Notes: generated by a model not told the origin, from the sequence alone. 45,403 nucleotides of DNA from Bacteroides sp. CAG:1060_57_27 (GCA_001915575.1 MNQT01000017.1:1-45403); one strand, 5' to 3'. Positions 5,908 to 15,759 are shown, counted from the first letter of the stretch. Numbers and translations: made by a program.

Positions 5908-8145
5908 ATGACCGAAATTTTCTTTGTGATTGTCGGGTTCCTGCTGATTCTGGCGGTGTTCGACTTGTTTGTGGGTGTGAGTAATGATGCGGTCAATTTC
6001 CTGAATTCGGCGATCGGGGCCAAGGTGGCCCGGTACAGGACGGTACTTATAGTGGCTTCGGCCGGCGTCCTGATAGGTGCGGTCATGAGTGCGGGAATGA
6101 TGGATGTGGCCCGGCACGGCATAATGCAGCCGTCGTACTACAACCTGACTGAAGTGATGACGATATTCCTTGCCGTAATGGTCACGGACGTGGTGGTGCT
6201 GGACATGTTCAACAGCATGGGAATGCCTACCTCCACCACGGTATCGCTGGTATTCGAGCTGCTCGGTGCCTCGTTCGTCATGGCCCTTGTCAAGCAGGCC
6301 GGAGATCCTGACCTCAGCCTCGGGATGCTGCTCAACACCAACAAGGCCCTGACCGTAATCATCGCGATATTCGTCTCGGTGGCCATAGCCTTCATAGCGG
6401 GTCTGCTCGTACAGTGGCTCGCGAGGGTGATTTTCTCCTTCAACTACAAGAAGAAGCTCGGCTACACGATAGGAATCTTCGGCGGCATCGCATTCACCTC
6501 GCTTGCATATTTCATATTCATAAAGGGTCTCGGCGACTCGCCCTTCATCCATGAAGGGTTCAGGACATGGATAGATACCAACACGACGGCCATTCTGATT
6601 GTAGCCTTCGTGCTTACGACCGTCCTGTCGGAGCTGATGTATTTCCTGAAAATAAATGTGTTCAAGATTATCGTGCTCGCCGGTACCTTCGCTCTTGCAA
6701 TGGCCTTCGCGGGCAACGATCTCGTGAATTTCATAGGCGTGCCCCTCGCCGCGCTCGATTCCCTTATGGACTATCTTGCAAACGGCGGCGGCAATCCTGA
6801 CGCGTTCATGATGACTTCGCTCGAGGAGAGCGCCAAGAGCCCTCTGGCATATCTGCTGATAGCGGGCGTGATAATGGTGATAGCCCTCGCCACCTCCAAG
6901 AAGGCCCAGAACGTGGTCAAGACCAGCGTCAACCTCAGCCGCCAGGGAGAAGGTGACGAGATGTTCGGTTCCTCTCCCGTCGCGAGGGTGCTCGTGCGCA
7001 GTTCGCAGAACCTGGGCGGATTGTTCGAGCAGATAGTGCCCAGGAGCGTCAGGAACTGGATAGGCTCGCGTTTCAACAAGGACGAAGCCATTATGGCCGA
7101 AGGAGCGGCGTTCGACGAGGTACGTGCTTCGGTCAACCTCGTGCTTTCGGCACTGCTGATAATAATGGGTACGACCCTGACCCTGCCCCTTTCCACGACC
7201 TATGTGACATTCATGGTGGCTATGGGTTCGAGCCTTGCCGACAAGGCATGGAACCGCGAGACGGCCGTGTTCAGGATCACTGGCGTGGTGAGCGTCATCG
7301 GCGGATGGTTCCTTACGGCCGGAATCGCCTTCGTGGCCTGCGGCCTCGTGTGCCTGATAATGCACTACGGCGGCTTCATCGCAATGGTGGCCTTCATGCT
7401 GCTCGTAGTGTTCCTGCTTTGGAACAGCAAGCGCAGCTTCGAAAAGAAGGAGAGCGTCGACGAGACCAGGAGCGTGGAGCAGGACATGCTCTCCACAAGC
7501 GATCCCGAACAGGTATGGGCCCTGCTCTCGAAGCATTTCACCGCTACCCAGCTCAAGGCCCTGCGCAGCGTCTCCGAAGACTATGCGGCCATCTTCAAGG
7601 GTCTCGAGGAAGAAGACCTCAAGTCCCTGCGCCGCTGCAGCAAGAACCTGAAGGACATAAAGAACATCCAGCAGAAAGTCAGGCGAGTAGAGCTCGTGGC
7701 CCTGCGCCGTTCGCCCATGGATGTGGCCGTGGAGCGCAACACCTGGTTCCACCTCGCGATGAACAGCGACGAGGAGTTCATCTACTGCATGCGCCGTATG
7801 CTCGACCCCATACTCGAACATGTTGACAACTGCTTCGACCCCTTCTCCAAGACATACATCAACGAGTACCGTCCTATCATGGAGAAGGCCCGTTCCCTGC
7901 TGGCGGCTGCGGAGAGGATGATAGAGACCCGGGACTATTCGTCATACGAGACCATGCTGCGCGTCTTCCAGGAGACCATAGCCGAGCTTTCCGCCCTCCG
8001 TAAGAAGCACATCGACCGCATGCAGACGGAGGAGGGAATAAACCTCAAGACTTCCCAGCTCTACCTCAACCTTATCCAGGAAACCTCCGAGCTGCTCAAC
8101 ACGACCAAGCACCTTACGAGGGCATGCTACCATTTCCTTGGGTAA
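5908..8145 (+). CDS. PiT-family inorganic phosphate transporter with C-terminal PhoU-like domain
   Basis: The 745-residue protein is longer than a plain PiT carrier. Residues about 1-500 hold many membrane helices and the two PiT repeats, with motifs VGVSNDAVNFLNSAIGAKV near the start and PLSTTYVTFMVAMGSSLADKAW in the second half. Residues about 525-745 are a soluble helical region (SEDYAAIFKGLEEEDL, RRMLDPILEHVDNCFDPFS) of the PhoU-like type. It should import phosphate, probably with Na+ or H+, at the inner membrane, and the tail may regulate it. It leads the operon PiT - porin - ppk - ppx, with 40 bases to the next gene. A weak -7-like GACCTTTG lies near 5876. Confidence 0.85.
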   Translation: MTEIFFVIVGFLLILAVFDLFVGVSNDAVNFLNSAIGAKVARYRTVLIVASAGVLIGAVMSAGMMDVARHGIMQPSYYNLTEVMTIFLAVMVTDVVVLDMFNSMGMPTSTTVSLVFELLGASFVMALVKQAGDPDLSLGMLLNTNKALTVIIAIFVSVAIAFIAGLLVQWLARVIFSFNYKKKLGYTIGIFGGIAFTSLAYFIFIKGLGDSPFIHEGFRTWIDTNTTAILIVAFVLTTVLSELMYFLKINVFKIIVLAGTFALAMAFAGNDLVNFIGVPLAALDSLMDYLANGGGNPDAFMMTSLEESAKSPLAYLLIAGVIMVIALATSKKAQNVVKTSVNLSRQGEGDEMFGSSPVARVLVRSSQNLGGLFEQIVPRSVRNWIGSRFNKDEAIMAEGAAFDEVRASVNLVLSALLIIMGTTLTLPLSTTYVTFMVAMGSSLADKAWNRETAVFRITGVVSVIGGWFLTAGIAFVACGLVCLIMHYGGFIAMVAFMLLVVFLLWNSKRSFEKKESVDETRSVEQDMLSTSDPEQVWALLSKHFTATQLKALRSVSEDYAAIFKGLEEEDLKSLRRCSKNLKDIKNIQQKVRRVELVALRRSPMDVAVERNTWFHLAMNSDEEFIYCMRRMLDPILEHVDNCFDPFSKTYINEYRPIMEKARSLLAAAERMIETRDYSSYETMLRVFQETIAELSALRKKHIDRMQTEEGINLKTSQLYLNLIQETSELLNTTKHLTRACYHFLG

Positions 8146-8185
8146 TGCCGTGCCGCAAGTCCGTAAAAATGATTATTTTTAAGGC

Positions 8186-9232
8186 ATGAAGAATTCGACA
8201 ACAGCCAGGTTCGCCGTCGCTGCCGCGGGATTCCTCCTAGCATGTACGGCGCTCCGTGCCGGAGATACCGACCTGACGCCCGTGATCAACGGGACCGTCA
8301 GGGGAAAGTACGAGTTCCAGCCCGAGGACAAGGCCGGACGCTTCCAGGTGCGCAACGCCCGCGTGAGCATCAGCGGAGACCTCTCGCGCATAGTGAGCTA
8401 CAAGGCCGAGATAGACCTCTGCGACGAGGGCGTGCTCAAGATGCTCGATGCCTACGCGAGGTTCAACATCTCCGACAACCTGCATTTCACGATAGGCCAG
8501 ATGAGGGTGCCGTTCACCATAGACGCGCACCGCTCTCCCCACCAGCAGTATTTCGCCAACCGTTCCTTCATCGCCAAGGAAGTAGGCAACGTGCGCGACG
8601 TGGGAGCACAGCTCAGCTGGAACTTCGGGCAGGAGGTGCCGGTAGTGATTACCGCCGGACTTTTCAACGGAAGCGGGCTTACGGGCCAGAAGGACTTCTG
8701 GACCGACAACATAAACTTCTCTGCCAAGGCTCAGGTGGAGCTGCCCCACGGCTTCAACGTGGTGCTGAGCGCGCAGAAGATACGCCCCGACCACCTGAAC
8801 GTGATGATGTACGCTGCGGGTGCATTCTACGACAACGGAAAGCTCCATGCCGAGGCCGAGTACCTGTACAAGACCTACGAGAACGACAGCTTCAACGACG
8901 TATACTCCTTCGACGGCTTCGTGGCCTATAACATCCTCATAGGAAAGGGGGAGGGTGCCGTGAAGTCCGTCTCCCCTCTGCTGCGCTACGACTCGATGAA
9001 CGACCACAGCGACGGAATCCGTTATCTGAACGGCGTCCAGAGCCCCGACGGCGTGCTCGTGATCCGCGACTATGCCCGTTCGAGGATTACTGGAGGCATA
9101 ACGATAAGCCTCGGTACCCCGTTCACGAGCGACATAAGGATAAACTACGAGAAATATTTCTACCGCGACGGTGCCGTTCCCGACATTTCGGAGAAGGACA
9201 AGTTCGTGATAGAGTTCATGGTAAGGTTCTGA
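8186..9232 (+). CDS. Phosphate-selective porin of the OprO/OprP type
   Basis: The protein has 348 residues, a signal peptide ending near ALRAGD, and then amphipathic beta strands to a terminal Phe (IEFMVRF), as expected for an outer-membrane barrel. Motifs typical of the OprO/P family in Bacteroidetes include the early strand RGKYEFQPEDKAGRFQVRNA and the segment FTIGQMRVPFTID. Placement directly after a phosphate carrier and before ppk supports phosphate or polyphosphate entry across the outer membrane. The exact selectivity cannot be read from sequence. Confidence 0.8.
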   Translation: MKNSTTARFAVAAAGFLLACTALRAGDTDLTPVINGTVRGKYEFQPEDKAGRFQVRNARVSISGDLSRIVSYKAEIDLCDEGVLKMLDAYARFNISDNLHFTIGQMRVPFTIDAHRSPHQQYFANRSFIAKEVGNVRDVGAQLSWNFGQEVPVVITAGLFNGSGLTGQKDFWTDNINFSAKAQVELPHGFNVVLSAQKIRPDHLNVMMYAAGAFYDNGKLHAEAEYLYKTYENDSFNDVYSFDGFVAYNILIGKGEGAVKSVSPLLRYDSMNDHSDGIRYLNGVQSPDGVLVIRDYARSRITGGITISLGTPFTSDIRINYEKYFYRDGAVPDISEKDKFVIEFMVRF

Positions 9233-9242
9233 CGACTCATAT

Positions 9243-11318
9243 ATGCCGGGCAGGAAGATGAAGAAGACGATAGAGAGGGATGTGAGCTGGATGTATTTCA
9301 ACCACCGCATCCTGCAGGAGGCGCAGCGCCCGGAGGTGCCGCTGCTCGAGAAGCTGAACTTCATAGGAATCTACTCCAACAATCTCGACGAGTTCTTTCG
9401 CGTGAGGGTCGCGACGCTCAGCCGCATGGCCGAGGAGAAGACTCTCAGGCACATTTCCAGGCTGTATGCCGAGTATGACGAAGAATTCACGCGGACGGTG
9501 GACAGCGTTTTCGGAGAACTCGCCGAAAACGGGATAAGGCTCGTCGACGAGGATAAGCTTACCGACGCGCAGAAGTCATGGGTGGAGGCCTTCTTCGAGG
9601 ACAACATAGTCGGGGCGACCTCCCCGATCTGGCTCAGCAAGGTCGACGACCTCAACCTTATAGCCGATTCCGCACACTATCTTGCCATCCGCCTGACCCG
9701 CTGCGCGGCCGGAAAGACTTCCTATGCCTACGCTGTGCTGCCCATTCCTACGGGACGCGTGGGCAGGTATCACCGTATTCCCGACGACGATGCCGGAAAC
9801 GCCTGCGTCATAGCGCTCGACGACATGCTGCGTCTCATGCTGGGCAAGTTCTTCGTCGGGCTGGATTTCGACGCTTACGAGGCATATTCGTTCAAGTTCA
9901 CTCGGGATGCCGAGATGGAGATCGACAACGACTTCAACGACAGCAAGATGCAGAAGGTGCAGAAGGGCCTTGCCTCGAGGCGCACCGGAGAGCCTCTGAG
10001 GGTGATGTACGACAGCGCCATGCCTAAGGAACTCATGCGCCGCGTCATGCACAAGCTCAGGCTCTCGCCCTACGACACCGTCGTGCCGGGCAGGCGCTAT
10101 CACAACCACCGCGACCTCATGTCCTTCCCCGACTGCGGAAGGACAGACCTCAAGTACCCGGAGCGCAGGTCCGTGGATATGCTCGCAGCCTGGCGTTCTT
10201 CCATGGAATGCGGCGGCAGGATTCCCGGCATCTTCGAGATAATATCGGCCTCCGACCGTTTCATCCATGTGCCGTACCATTCCTTCGACGCCTACCTCCA
10301 GCTGCTGCGCGAGGCGGCGGTCTCTCCCAAGGTCAAGGCCGTAAAGATATCGCTCTACCGCCTTGCCAAGAAATCGAAGGTCGTGGAGGCGCTGATCGCC
10401 GCCGCCCATAACGGCAAGAAGGTGACTGTCGTGATAGAGCTTCTGGCAAGGTTCGACGAGGAGAGCAACATACACTGGAGCGCGAAGATGCGCGACGCCG
10501 GAATCGAGGTGATCTACGGGGTCGAGGGACTCAAGGTCCACGGAAAGCTGACGCATATAAGGACCACCGCGGGCAACTATGCGGTCATAGGTACGGGCAA
10601 TTTCCACGAAGGCAATGCGCGCAGCTACACTGATGTGATGCTGTTCACCGCGAGGCCCGAACTGGTGAACGATGTCGAGAGGGTGTTCGACTTCATCGCC
10701 TCGCCGTTCATGCCTGTCAAGTTCCGCAGCCTGCTCGTCGCGCCGAACTATATGCGCAGTACGCTCTCCCGCCTGATAAGGACCGAGATCTCGAACGCGA
10801 GGAAAGGGCTCCCCGCCTATATCAGGATGAAGATAAACCATATCACGGACGAGGATATGGTTGAGCTGCTCTACAAGGCGTCGGCCGCCGGAGTGCAGGT
10901 CGACATAGCGCTCAGGGGCAACTGCTCCATTGTCACCGGCCAGGAGAGGGTTTCGGAGAATATCAGGATATGCGGTATAATCGACCGCTATCTCGAACAC
11001 TCGAGAATACTTATATTTGCAAACGGAGGCGACGAGCGCATATTCATCGGTTCCGCAGACTGGATGCCGCGCAATCTCGACCACCGCGTAGAGGTGCTTG
11101 CGCCCGTATACGACCCGGCGATACGCGAAGAGATGCGGCGCATAGTCTACAGCGCCCTTGCCGACACCGTGCAGGCGAGGGTCGTGGACGGCAGCGGAGA
11201 TAACAGGCTCCGAACGCCCGGAGACCTTCCGCCGTTCCTGCGCGAGGCATTTCCCGGACTGGACCTGCGCCCGTTCCGCTCCCAGGACGAACTTTACCGT
11301 CATTATTCGGAGGAATAG
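9243..11318 (+). CDS. ppk1: Polyphosphate kinase 1
   Basis: The 691-residue length is normal for PPK1, which polymerises the gamma phosphate of ATP into polyphosphate, reversibly. The N-domain opening (RDVSWMYFNHRILQEA) is diagnostic. The active site is present: VHGK around residue 432 holds the phospho-accepting His, GTGNFHEGNAR follows near 454, and the C-terminal NLDHRVEVL is also intact. The start could be 9243 or the internal ATG at 9258; MKKTIERDVSW from the second fits the family better. It lies 11 bases after the porin and 2 bases before the Ppx gene. Confidence 0.95.
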   Translation: MPGRKMKKTIERDVSWMYFNHRILQEAQRPEVPLLEKLNFIGIYSNNLDEFFRVRVATLSRMAEEKTLRHISRLYAEYDEEFTRTVDSVFGELAENGIRLVDEDKLTDAQKSWVEAFFEDNIVGATSPIWLSKVDDLNLIADSAHYLAIRLTRCAAGKTSYAYAVLPIPTGRVGRYHRIPDDDAGNACVIALDDMLRLMLGKFFVGLDFDAYEAYSFKFTRDAEMEIDNDFNDSKMQKVQKGLASRRTGEPLRVMYDSAMPKELMRRVMHKLRLSPYDTVVPGRRYHNHRDLMSFPDCGRTDLKYPERRSVDMLAAWRSSMECGGRIPGIFEIISASDRFIHVPYHSFDAYLQLLREAAVSPKVKAVKISLYRLAKKSKVVEALIAAAHNGKKVTVVIELLARFDEESNIHWSAKMRDAGIEVIYGVEGLKVHGKLTHIRTTAGNYAVIGTGNFHEGNARSYTDVMLFTARPELVNDVERVFDFIASPFMPVKFRSLLVAPNYMRSTLSRLIRTEISNARKGLPAYIRMKINHITDEDMVELLYKASAAGVQVDIALRGNCSIVTGQERVSENIRICGIIDRYLEHSRILIFANGGDERIFIGSADWMPRNLDHRVEVLAPVYDPAIREEMRRIVYSALADTVQARVVDGSGDNRLRTPGDLPPFLREAFPGLDLRPFRSQDELYRHYSEE

Positions 11319-11320
11319 GG

Positions 11321-12232
11321 ATGTACGCTGCGATAGACATAGGCTCGAATGCGGCCAGGCTCTTGATAAAGAGCGTTATAATGGATGAATCGGGGAAACT
11401 CTCGTTCAAGAAGGAATTCTTCTTCCGCTATCCTCTCCGCCTCGGGGAGGATGTGTTCATAAAAGGCAGGATAGGCAAGGAGAAACGCAGGAAGACCGTC
11501 GCCTTCATCAAGGCCTGCCGGCGGATAATGGAGCTGTACGGCGTTGTGGAATACCGCTGCTGCGCGACTTCGGCGATGCGCGACGCATCCAACTCCAAGG
11601 CTCTGATATCCGAAATCAGGAAGGAGACCGGAGTGAGCGTCGAGGTCATAAGCGGCTCCGAGGAGGCGTCCATAGTCTACGGCAACCATATAGAGCTTGC
11701 CGCGCGGCAGCAGGCGACCTGCGTGTATGTCGACGTCGGCGGAGGAAGTACCGAAATCACCCTGATACGCAGGGGCGTCAGGGAATCGGCATGTTCGTAT
11801 GACATAGGGACGCTGCGGATGCTGCACCGCGACGGCATCGTGAACCGGGCCGAACTCGGACGCATACGCGAAGACATGGAGCGTTTCCGCGCGGACTGCG
11901 GCCAGGATGTGGATATAATAGGATCGGGAGGCAATATAGGCAAGCTCTACAAGCTCGCTCAGGTATGCGGTCTCCAGGGTTCCGAGGACGGGAGGCTGCT
12001 GGTGTCTTCGCTGAAGGATGTCATGGCAAGGCTGCGTCCCATGAGCGTGGAGCGGCGCATGGAGGAGTTCGACCTTAAGCCTGACCGTGCGGATGTCATA
12101 GTCCCTGCCGGAGACATTTTCCTCGAGGTCGCGGACGCCCTCCGCTCCGGATATGTCCTCGTCCCCTCTCTCGGGCTTGCCGATGGCATAGTCGAGCGTC
12201 TCTACGCCGGGTCGTCGGCCGCAGGCAGATAG
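11321..12232 (+). CDS. Ppx/GppA exopolyphosphatase family protein
   Basis: This 303-residue protein has the ASKHA phosphate-1 motif at its start (AAIDIGSNAARLLI) and phosphate-2 VDVGGGSTEI near residue 141, followed by a GSGGNIGKL loop. It corresponds to the two-domain short form seen in Bacteroidetes and lacks the C-terminal HD domain of E. coli Ppx. It should hydrolyse polyphosphate or (p)ppGpp-type substrates. The 2-base gap from ppk1 points to co-translation, giving synthesis and breakdown of polyphosphate in one transcript. Confidence 0.85.
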   Translation: MYAAIDIGSNAARLLIKSVIMDESGKLSFKKEFFFRYPLRLGEDVFIKGRIGKEKRRKTVAFIKACRRIMELYGVVEYRCCATSAMRDASNSKALISEIRKETGVSVEVISGSEEASIVYGNHIELAARQQATCVYVDVGGGSTEITLIRRGVRESACSYDIGTLRMLHRDGIVNRAELGRIREDMERFRADCGQDVDIIGSGGNIGKLYKLAQVCGLQGSEDGRLLVSSLKDVMARLRPMSVERRMEEFDLKPDRADVIVPAGDIFLEVADALRSGYVLVPSLGLADGIVERLYAGSSAAGR

Positions 12233-12290
12233 CGTTCAGGCATGCTGCTTGCAAGTAGTCTGTTCCGTCCGGACTTTAAAACTAACAGAG

Positions 12291-12740
12291 ATGAAAAGAT
12301 TAGCGATCTTATTCTGTGCCCTGTCCGTGGCTTTCACAGCGCTTGATGCGCAGAACAAGGCCGACGACATCGTGGGCAAATGGCTTGCCGAGCAGGACGG
12401 CGTATCGTCCCATGCCGAAATCACCCGTTCTTCCGACGGAACCTATATGTGCCAGCTGCTGTGGGTCGAGGACAGCATGACTCCCGAGGGGGAGAAAGTA
12501 CTCGACGTGAAGAATCCCGACAGGTCGCTGCGCAGCGTGCCCATAGACGAGGTGGTGCTGTTCTCCGGGCTCAGGTTCAACGAGAAGAAGAACTGCTGGG
12601 ACGGTACGAAGATCTATGATCCTACGAGGGGCATAAGGGCGAATGTCAGCTGCACCCTCATCGACGGCGGCAAGACCCTGCGGCTGCGCGGAAGCGTGCT
12701 GGGGATAGGGGAGACGGTCGAATGGACCAGGATGGAATAG
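12291..12740 (+). CDS. DUF2147 secreted protein
   Basis: The 149-residue protein has an N-terminal signal peptide (MKRLAILFCALSVAFTALDAQ) and then the DUF2147 core DDIVGKWLAEQDG, with GLRFNEKKNCWDGTKIYDPTRG later and a closing set of beta strands. DUF2147 proteins are small exported beta-rich proteins of unknown role. The start at 12291 is preferred over an in-frame ATG at 12249 because it places the signal peptide at the end. A GC-rich hairpin follows the stop and serves the convergent gene as well. Confidence 0.75.
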   Translation: MKRLAILFCALSVAFTALDAQNKADDIVGKWLAEQDGVSSHAEITRSSDGTYMCQLLWVEDSMTPEGEKVLDVKNPDRSLRSVPIDEVVLFSGLRFNEKKNCWDGTKIYDPTRGIRANVSCTLIDGGKTLRLRGSVLGIGETVEWTRME

Positions 12741-12742
12741 TC

Positions 12743-12773
12743 GAGGCGGCCCGCCGGGCCGCCTCTCTCTTTC
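12743..12773. terminator. Bidirectional terminator hairpin
   Basis: GAGGCGGCCC at 12743-12752 pairs perfectly with GGGCCGCCTC at 12756-12765 around a 3-base loop. A pyrimidine-rich tail follows on the plus strand. It lies between convergent genes ending at 12740 and 12802. Confidence 0.7.
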
Positions 12774-12801
12774 ATTATTGTCCGGGATACCGCACTGCCG
12801 C

Positions 12802-14466
12802 TTAGCTGTTGCATTCCTGAGTCCGGGCCTTACGCTCGCCCGTGTACAGGAAGCGCTTGATCTTGTGCGTCGCGGTCTTTACGAAGGGTTCCTTCTGGAC
12901 TTCGACTGAACGTATCTTCGAGAAGTTGCTCACCCTCGAGTTGACGAACTCGAGTATTGCGGCCTTCTTGGCCTCGAGATCCTCTATGAACTTGTCCTTG
13001 CCCTCGAGGTCCCAGTCTATGACGTTGTCGTTGAACTGTACGAGCGCGACGAGCTTGCCGTCCCTCTGGACCACGAGCGATTCGCCGATTCCGTCCATGC
13101 TGTTGATCACGGCCTCGATTTCCTCGGGATAGATGTTCTCGCCGGAAGCTCCGAGTATCAGGCTGCCGAGCCTTCCCTTGATGTAGAAGTTGCCCTTGGC
13201 GTCGGCACAGGCCAGGTCGCCGGTGCGGAACCAGCCGTCGGTGCCGAGTACGGATGCCGTCCTCTCATAGTCCTTGTAATAGCCGAGCATGACATTGGGC
13301 CCCTTGACGAGGATTTCGCCCTCTCCGGTCTCGGGATTGATGTCGGCGAGCTTCGTCTCTATTCCCGGTACCGGCTTTCCTGTACTGCCGACGCGCGTCT
13401 GCCTCGGCGACGCCGCGCAGATAAGCGGAGCCGTCTCGGTAAGGCCGTAGCCGATGGCGTAGGGGAAGCGCGCTTTCTTCAGGAAGGCTTCTACCGTTGG
13501 GTCGAGCTTGGCGCCTCCTATTCCGAAGAACTTTATCCTGCCTCCGAAAGTGCTCTTGAGCTTTATGCCTATCATCAGGTACAGCAGTCCGGGCATGTTC
13601 TCCTTGAGCCAGGACAGGAACCTGCTGTTCCTTACCGTGGGTATCACGCTGCTCTTGTAGATCTTCTCTATGATCAGCGGCACGGAGAGCATGGCCGTGG
13701 GACGCACCTTCTTCAGCGCTGCGAGCAGTACGCTCGGTGTCGGCGCCTTCTGGATATAGGCTACCCGGGCTCCCATTGCGAAAGGATAGAGCATGCCTAT
13801 GCTCATCTCGTAGGTGTGTGCGAGGGGGAGTATGGACATCATCACGTCCTTGCGGCGTATGCGGTAGGAGTACCACGAGCTCATGATGTTCGTACAGAAG
13901 TTCCTGTGGCTGAGCATCACGCCCTTGGCGTTGCCGGTCGTGCCGGAGGTATAGATTATCGCGGCTATGTCGAGCGCCACGGGAACCGCGACCTTTCCGT
14001 CACAGGTGTAGGTGGTGCTGTCGGCCTTGATGAAGCTGAAGTCGTCGATGTCGATGACGAGGTTGAGCCTGTCTATCGTCTCCTTGCTCAGCTTGGCGAG
14101 CTGGTGGCGGGAGACGAATACTGCCTTGGCCTCCGAGTGGGCGAGTATGTTCTCGACCTCGTCGTGCGAGAGTTCGGGAAGCATGGGTATCGCAATCCTT
14201 CCGAAGGCGGTGGCCGCGAAGAACGCCACGCTCCAGTTGGGCTTGTTTTCCGAGAGTATCGCCACCTTGTCGCTGGCGCCGATTCCGAAGTTGGAGAGCA
14301 CGCGCGAAAGGTTGTCGCAGGTCTCGCGGAACTGTCCGTAGGTGTATCTCTGGCTGTCTCCGTCTACGAATCCGAATACCGTCCTTCGGGAGAATGCAGT
14401 CGTCGAATGTTCGTAGAGCTCGGCGAGGGTCTGGAATCTGGGTTTCGAGGAAAATGAAAGTTTCAT
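12802..14466 (-). CDS. AMP-forming long-chain acyl-CoA synthetase
   Basis: The 554-residue enzyme of the ANL superfamily activates a fatty acid with ATP and transfers it to CoA. The P-loop IIYTSGTTGNAKG is near residue 170, the YGLTETAP motif near 340, the DGWFRTGD hinge region near 405, and the catalytic Lys region HKIKRFLYTG near the end. No signal peptide is seen, so it acts in the cytoplasm or at the inner membrane face. Chain-length preference cannot be read. Sixteen bases separate it from the upstream aminotransferase gene, so the two may share a transcript. Confidence 0.85.
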   Translation of the reverse strand: MKLSFSSKPRFQTLAELYEHSTTAFSRRTVFGFVDGDSQRYTYGQFRETCDNLSRVLSNFGIGASDKVAILSENKPNWSVAFFAATAFGRIAIPMLPELSHDEVENILAHSEAKAVFVSRHQLAKLSKETIDRLNLVIDIDDFSFIKADSTTYTCDGKVAVPVALDIAAIIYTSGTTGNAKGVMLSHRNFCTNIMSSWYSYRIRRKDVMMSILPLAHTYEMSIGMLYPFAMGARVAYIQKAPTPSVLLAALKKVRPTAMLSVPLIIEKIYKSSVIPTVRNSRFLSWLKENMPGLLYLMIGIKLKSTFGGRIKFFGIGGAKLDPTVEAFLKKARFPYAIGYGLTETAPLICAASPRQTRVGSTGKPVPGIETKLADINPETGEGEILVKGPNVMLGYYKDYERTASVLGTDGWFRTGDLACADAKGNFYIKGRLGSLILGASGENIYPEEIEAVINSMDGIGESLVVQRDGKLVALVQFNDNVIDWDLEGKDKFIEDLEAKKAAILEFVNSRVSNFSKIRSVEVQKEPFVKTATHKIKRFLYTGERKARTQECNS

Positions 14467-14482
14467 TAATATTTCAGTTTGG

Positions 14483-15703
14483 TTATTTTCCGGCAGGGTG
14501 TGCGCTGCGGTACTGCTCCAGGCCCCTTGCGAGTATGCCTATCGCGTCCTCGAGTTCGGGAACTTCGAGCACATAGGCTATCCTGGCCTGGTTGCGCCCC
14601 CTTCCGGGAGTCCTGTAGAACGATTCCGCAGGTGTTATCATCGTCGTCTTCGAGTCGTGCCTGAAGTCGCTCAGCATCCACCTCGCAAAGTCCTCGGCGT
14701 CCTCCACGGGAAGCTCTGCTATCGTGTAGAATGCTCCGTATGGCATCGAGGCGTATACTCCGGGAATGGCGTTGAGCAGCCTTACTGCGCAGTCGCGCCT
14801 CCTTATGTATTCCGCCTTGACCTCGTCGAAATAGCTCTGTGGCGTGTCCAGGGCCCCGAGCGCCGCGTACTGTCCGAAGACGGGCGGGCAGAGCCTCGAC
14901 TGGGCGAACTTCATCGCGGCCGCCATCACGTCCTTGTTGTGCGAGATGATGCAGCCTATGCGTGCTCCGCAAAGATTGTACCTCTTCGACACTGAGTCGG
15001 CAAGTATTACGTTCTGTCCGCATCCCGGGATGTTCATCGCGGAGAAATGGGGCTCGTCGGTATAGCAGAACTCGCGGTAGACCTCGTCGGAAATCAGGAA
15101 GAGGTCGTGCCTGAGGCAGAAATCCCCTATCGCGCACATCTCCTCCTTCGTGAAGAGCTTTCCGGAGGGATTGCAGGGGTTGCTGACGAGCACCGCCCTG
15201 GTCCTGGGAGTCACGAGCTTCTCGAACTCGGATATGTCGGGAATTGCGAAGCCTCCGCGGATGTCTGTCTGCACGGCCTTGAGGGTGATTCCGTAGAGAT
15301 AGGCGAAGGTCTGGTAGTTGGTGTAGTAGGGCTCGACAACGATTATCTCGTCGCCCCTGTCGGCGACTATCTGCATCGCGTTGGCGAAAGCCTCGCTGCC
15401 GGCTACCTCGACGAGCAGCTCGTCGGGCCGGATGTCTATGCCGATCCTGCGGTAGTATTTCTCCACCATGGCCTTCCTGAGTTCCATGAGGCCGGCGGAG
15501 TTGGTATAGGAGAGGTGGTGCAGGCCCTTGCACCTCCTTACCACCTCCTCGACGGCGCAGTCGGGTGACTTGATGTCAGGAGCGCCGACATTCAGGTGGT
15601 ATACACCGACGCCCTGCGCCTTTGCGGCGTCTGCGAGCGGAACGAGCTTGCGGATGGCCGATGCCGGCATCATCCTGCTCTGGTTGGATATGGACAATGA
15701 CAT
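14483..15703 (-). CDS. PLP-dependent class I/II aminotransferase
   Basis: The 406-residue fold-type I enzyme has the substrate/cofactor motifs HLNVGAPD, SNPCNPSGK and SDEVYREF, and the Schiff-base Lys at about K240 (SVSKRYNLCGARIG). It belongs to the aspartate aminotransferase-like group; the amino donor is uncertain. A textbook Bacteroidetes promoter lies just upstream at 15727-15757, overlapping the 3' end of the previous gene's spacer. It is probably transcribed together with the acyl-CoA ligase after it, though no pathway link is known. Confidence 0.8.
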   Translation of the reverse strand: MSLSISNQSRMMPASAIRKLVPLADAAKAQGVGVYHLNVGAPDIKSPDCAVEEVVRRCKGLHHLSYTNSAGLMELRKAMVEKYYRRIGIDIRPDELLVEVAGSEAFANAMQIVADRGDEIIVVEPYYTNYQTFAYLYGITLKAVQTDIRGGFAIPDISEFEKLVTPRTRAVLVSNPCNPSGKLFTKEEMCAIGDFCLRHDLFLISDEVYREFCYTDEPHFSAMNIPGCGQNVILADSVSKRYNLCGARIGCIISHNKDVMAAAMKFAQSRLCPPVFGQYAALGALDTPQSYFDEVKAEYIRRRDCAVRLLNAIPGVYASMPYGAFYTIAELPVEDAEDFARWMLSDFRHDSKTTMITPAESFYRTPGRGRNQARIAYVLEVPELEDAIGILARGLEQYRSAHPAGK

Positions 15704-15726
15704 TATCGCTTGTGTTTATATCGGGG

Positions 15727-15757
15727 CAAAGGTATTCATTTTGCCTTAATTTGCAAA
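15727..15757 (-). promoter_or_regulatory. Full Bacteroidetes-type promoter of the aminotransferase gene
   Basis: Reading the minus strand, TTTG (15754-15757) is followed by exactly 19 bases and then TACCTTTG (15727-15734). This matches the -33/-7 consensus of the primary sigma factor in both elements and spacing. The start codon is about 24 bases further on. Confidence 0.8.
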
Positions 15758-15759
15758 AC

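Noticed and set aside
5896..7821. 641-codon open frame on the minus strand
   Set aside because: Antisense to the PiT transporter. It is a shadow frame of GC-rich coding DNA; its translation is rich in His, Glu, Gly and Tyr with no domain pattern.
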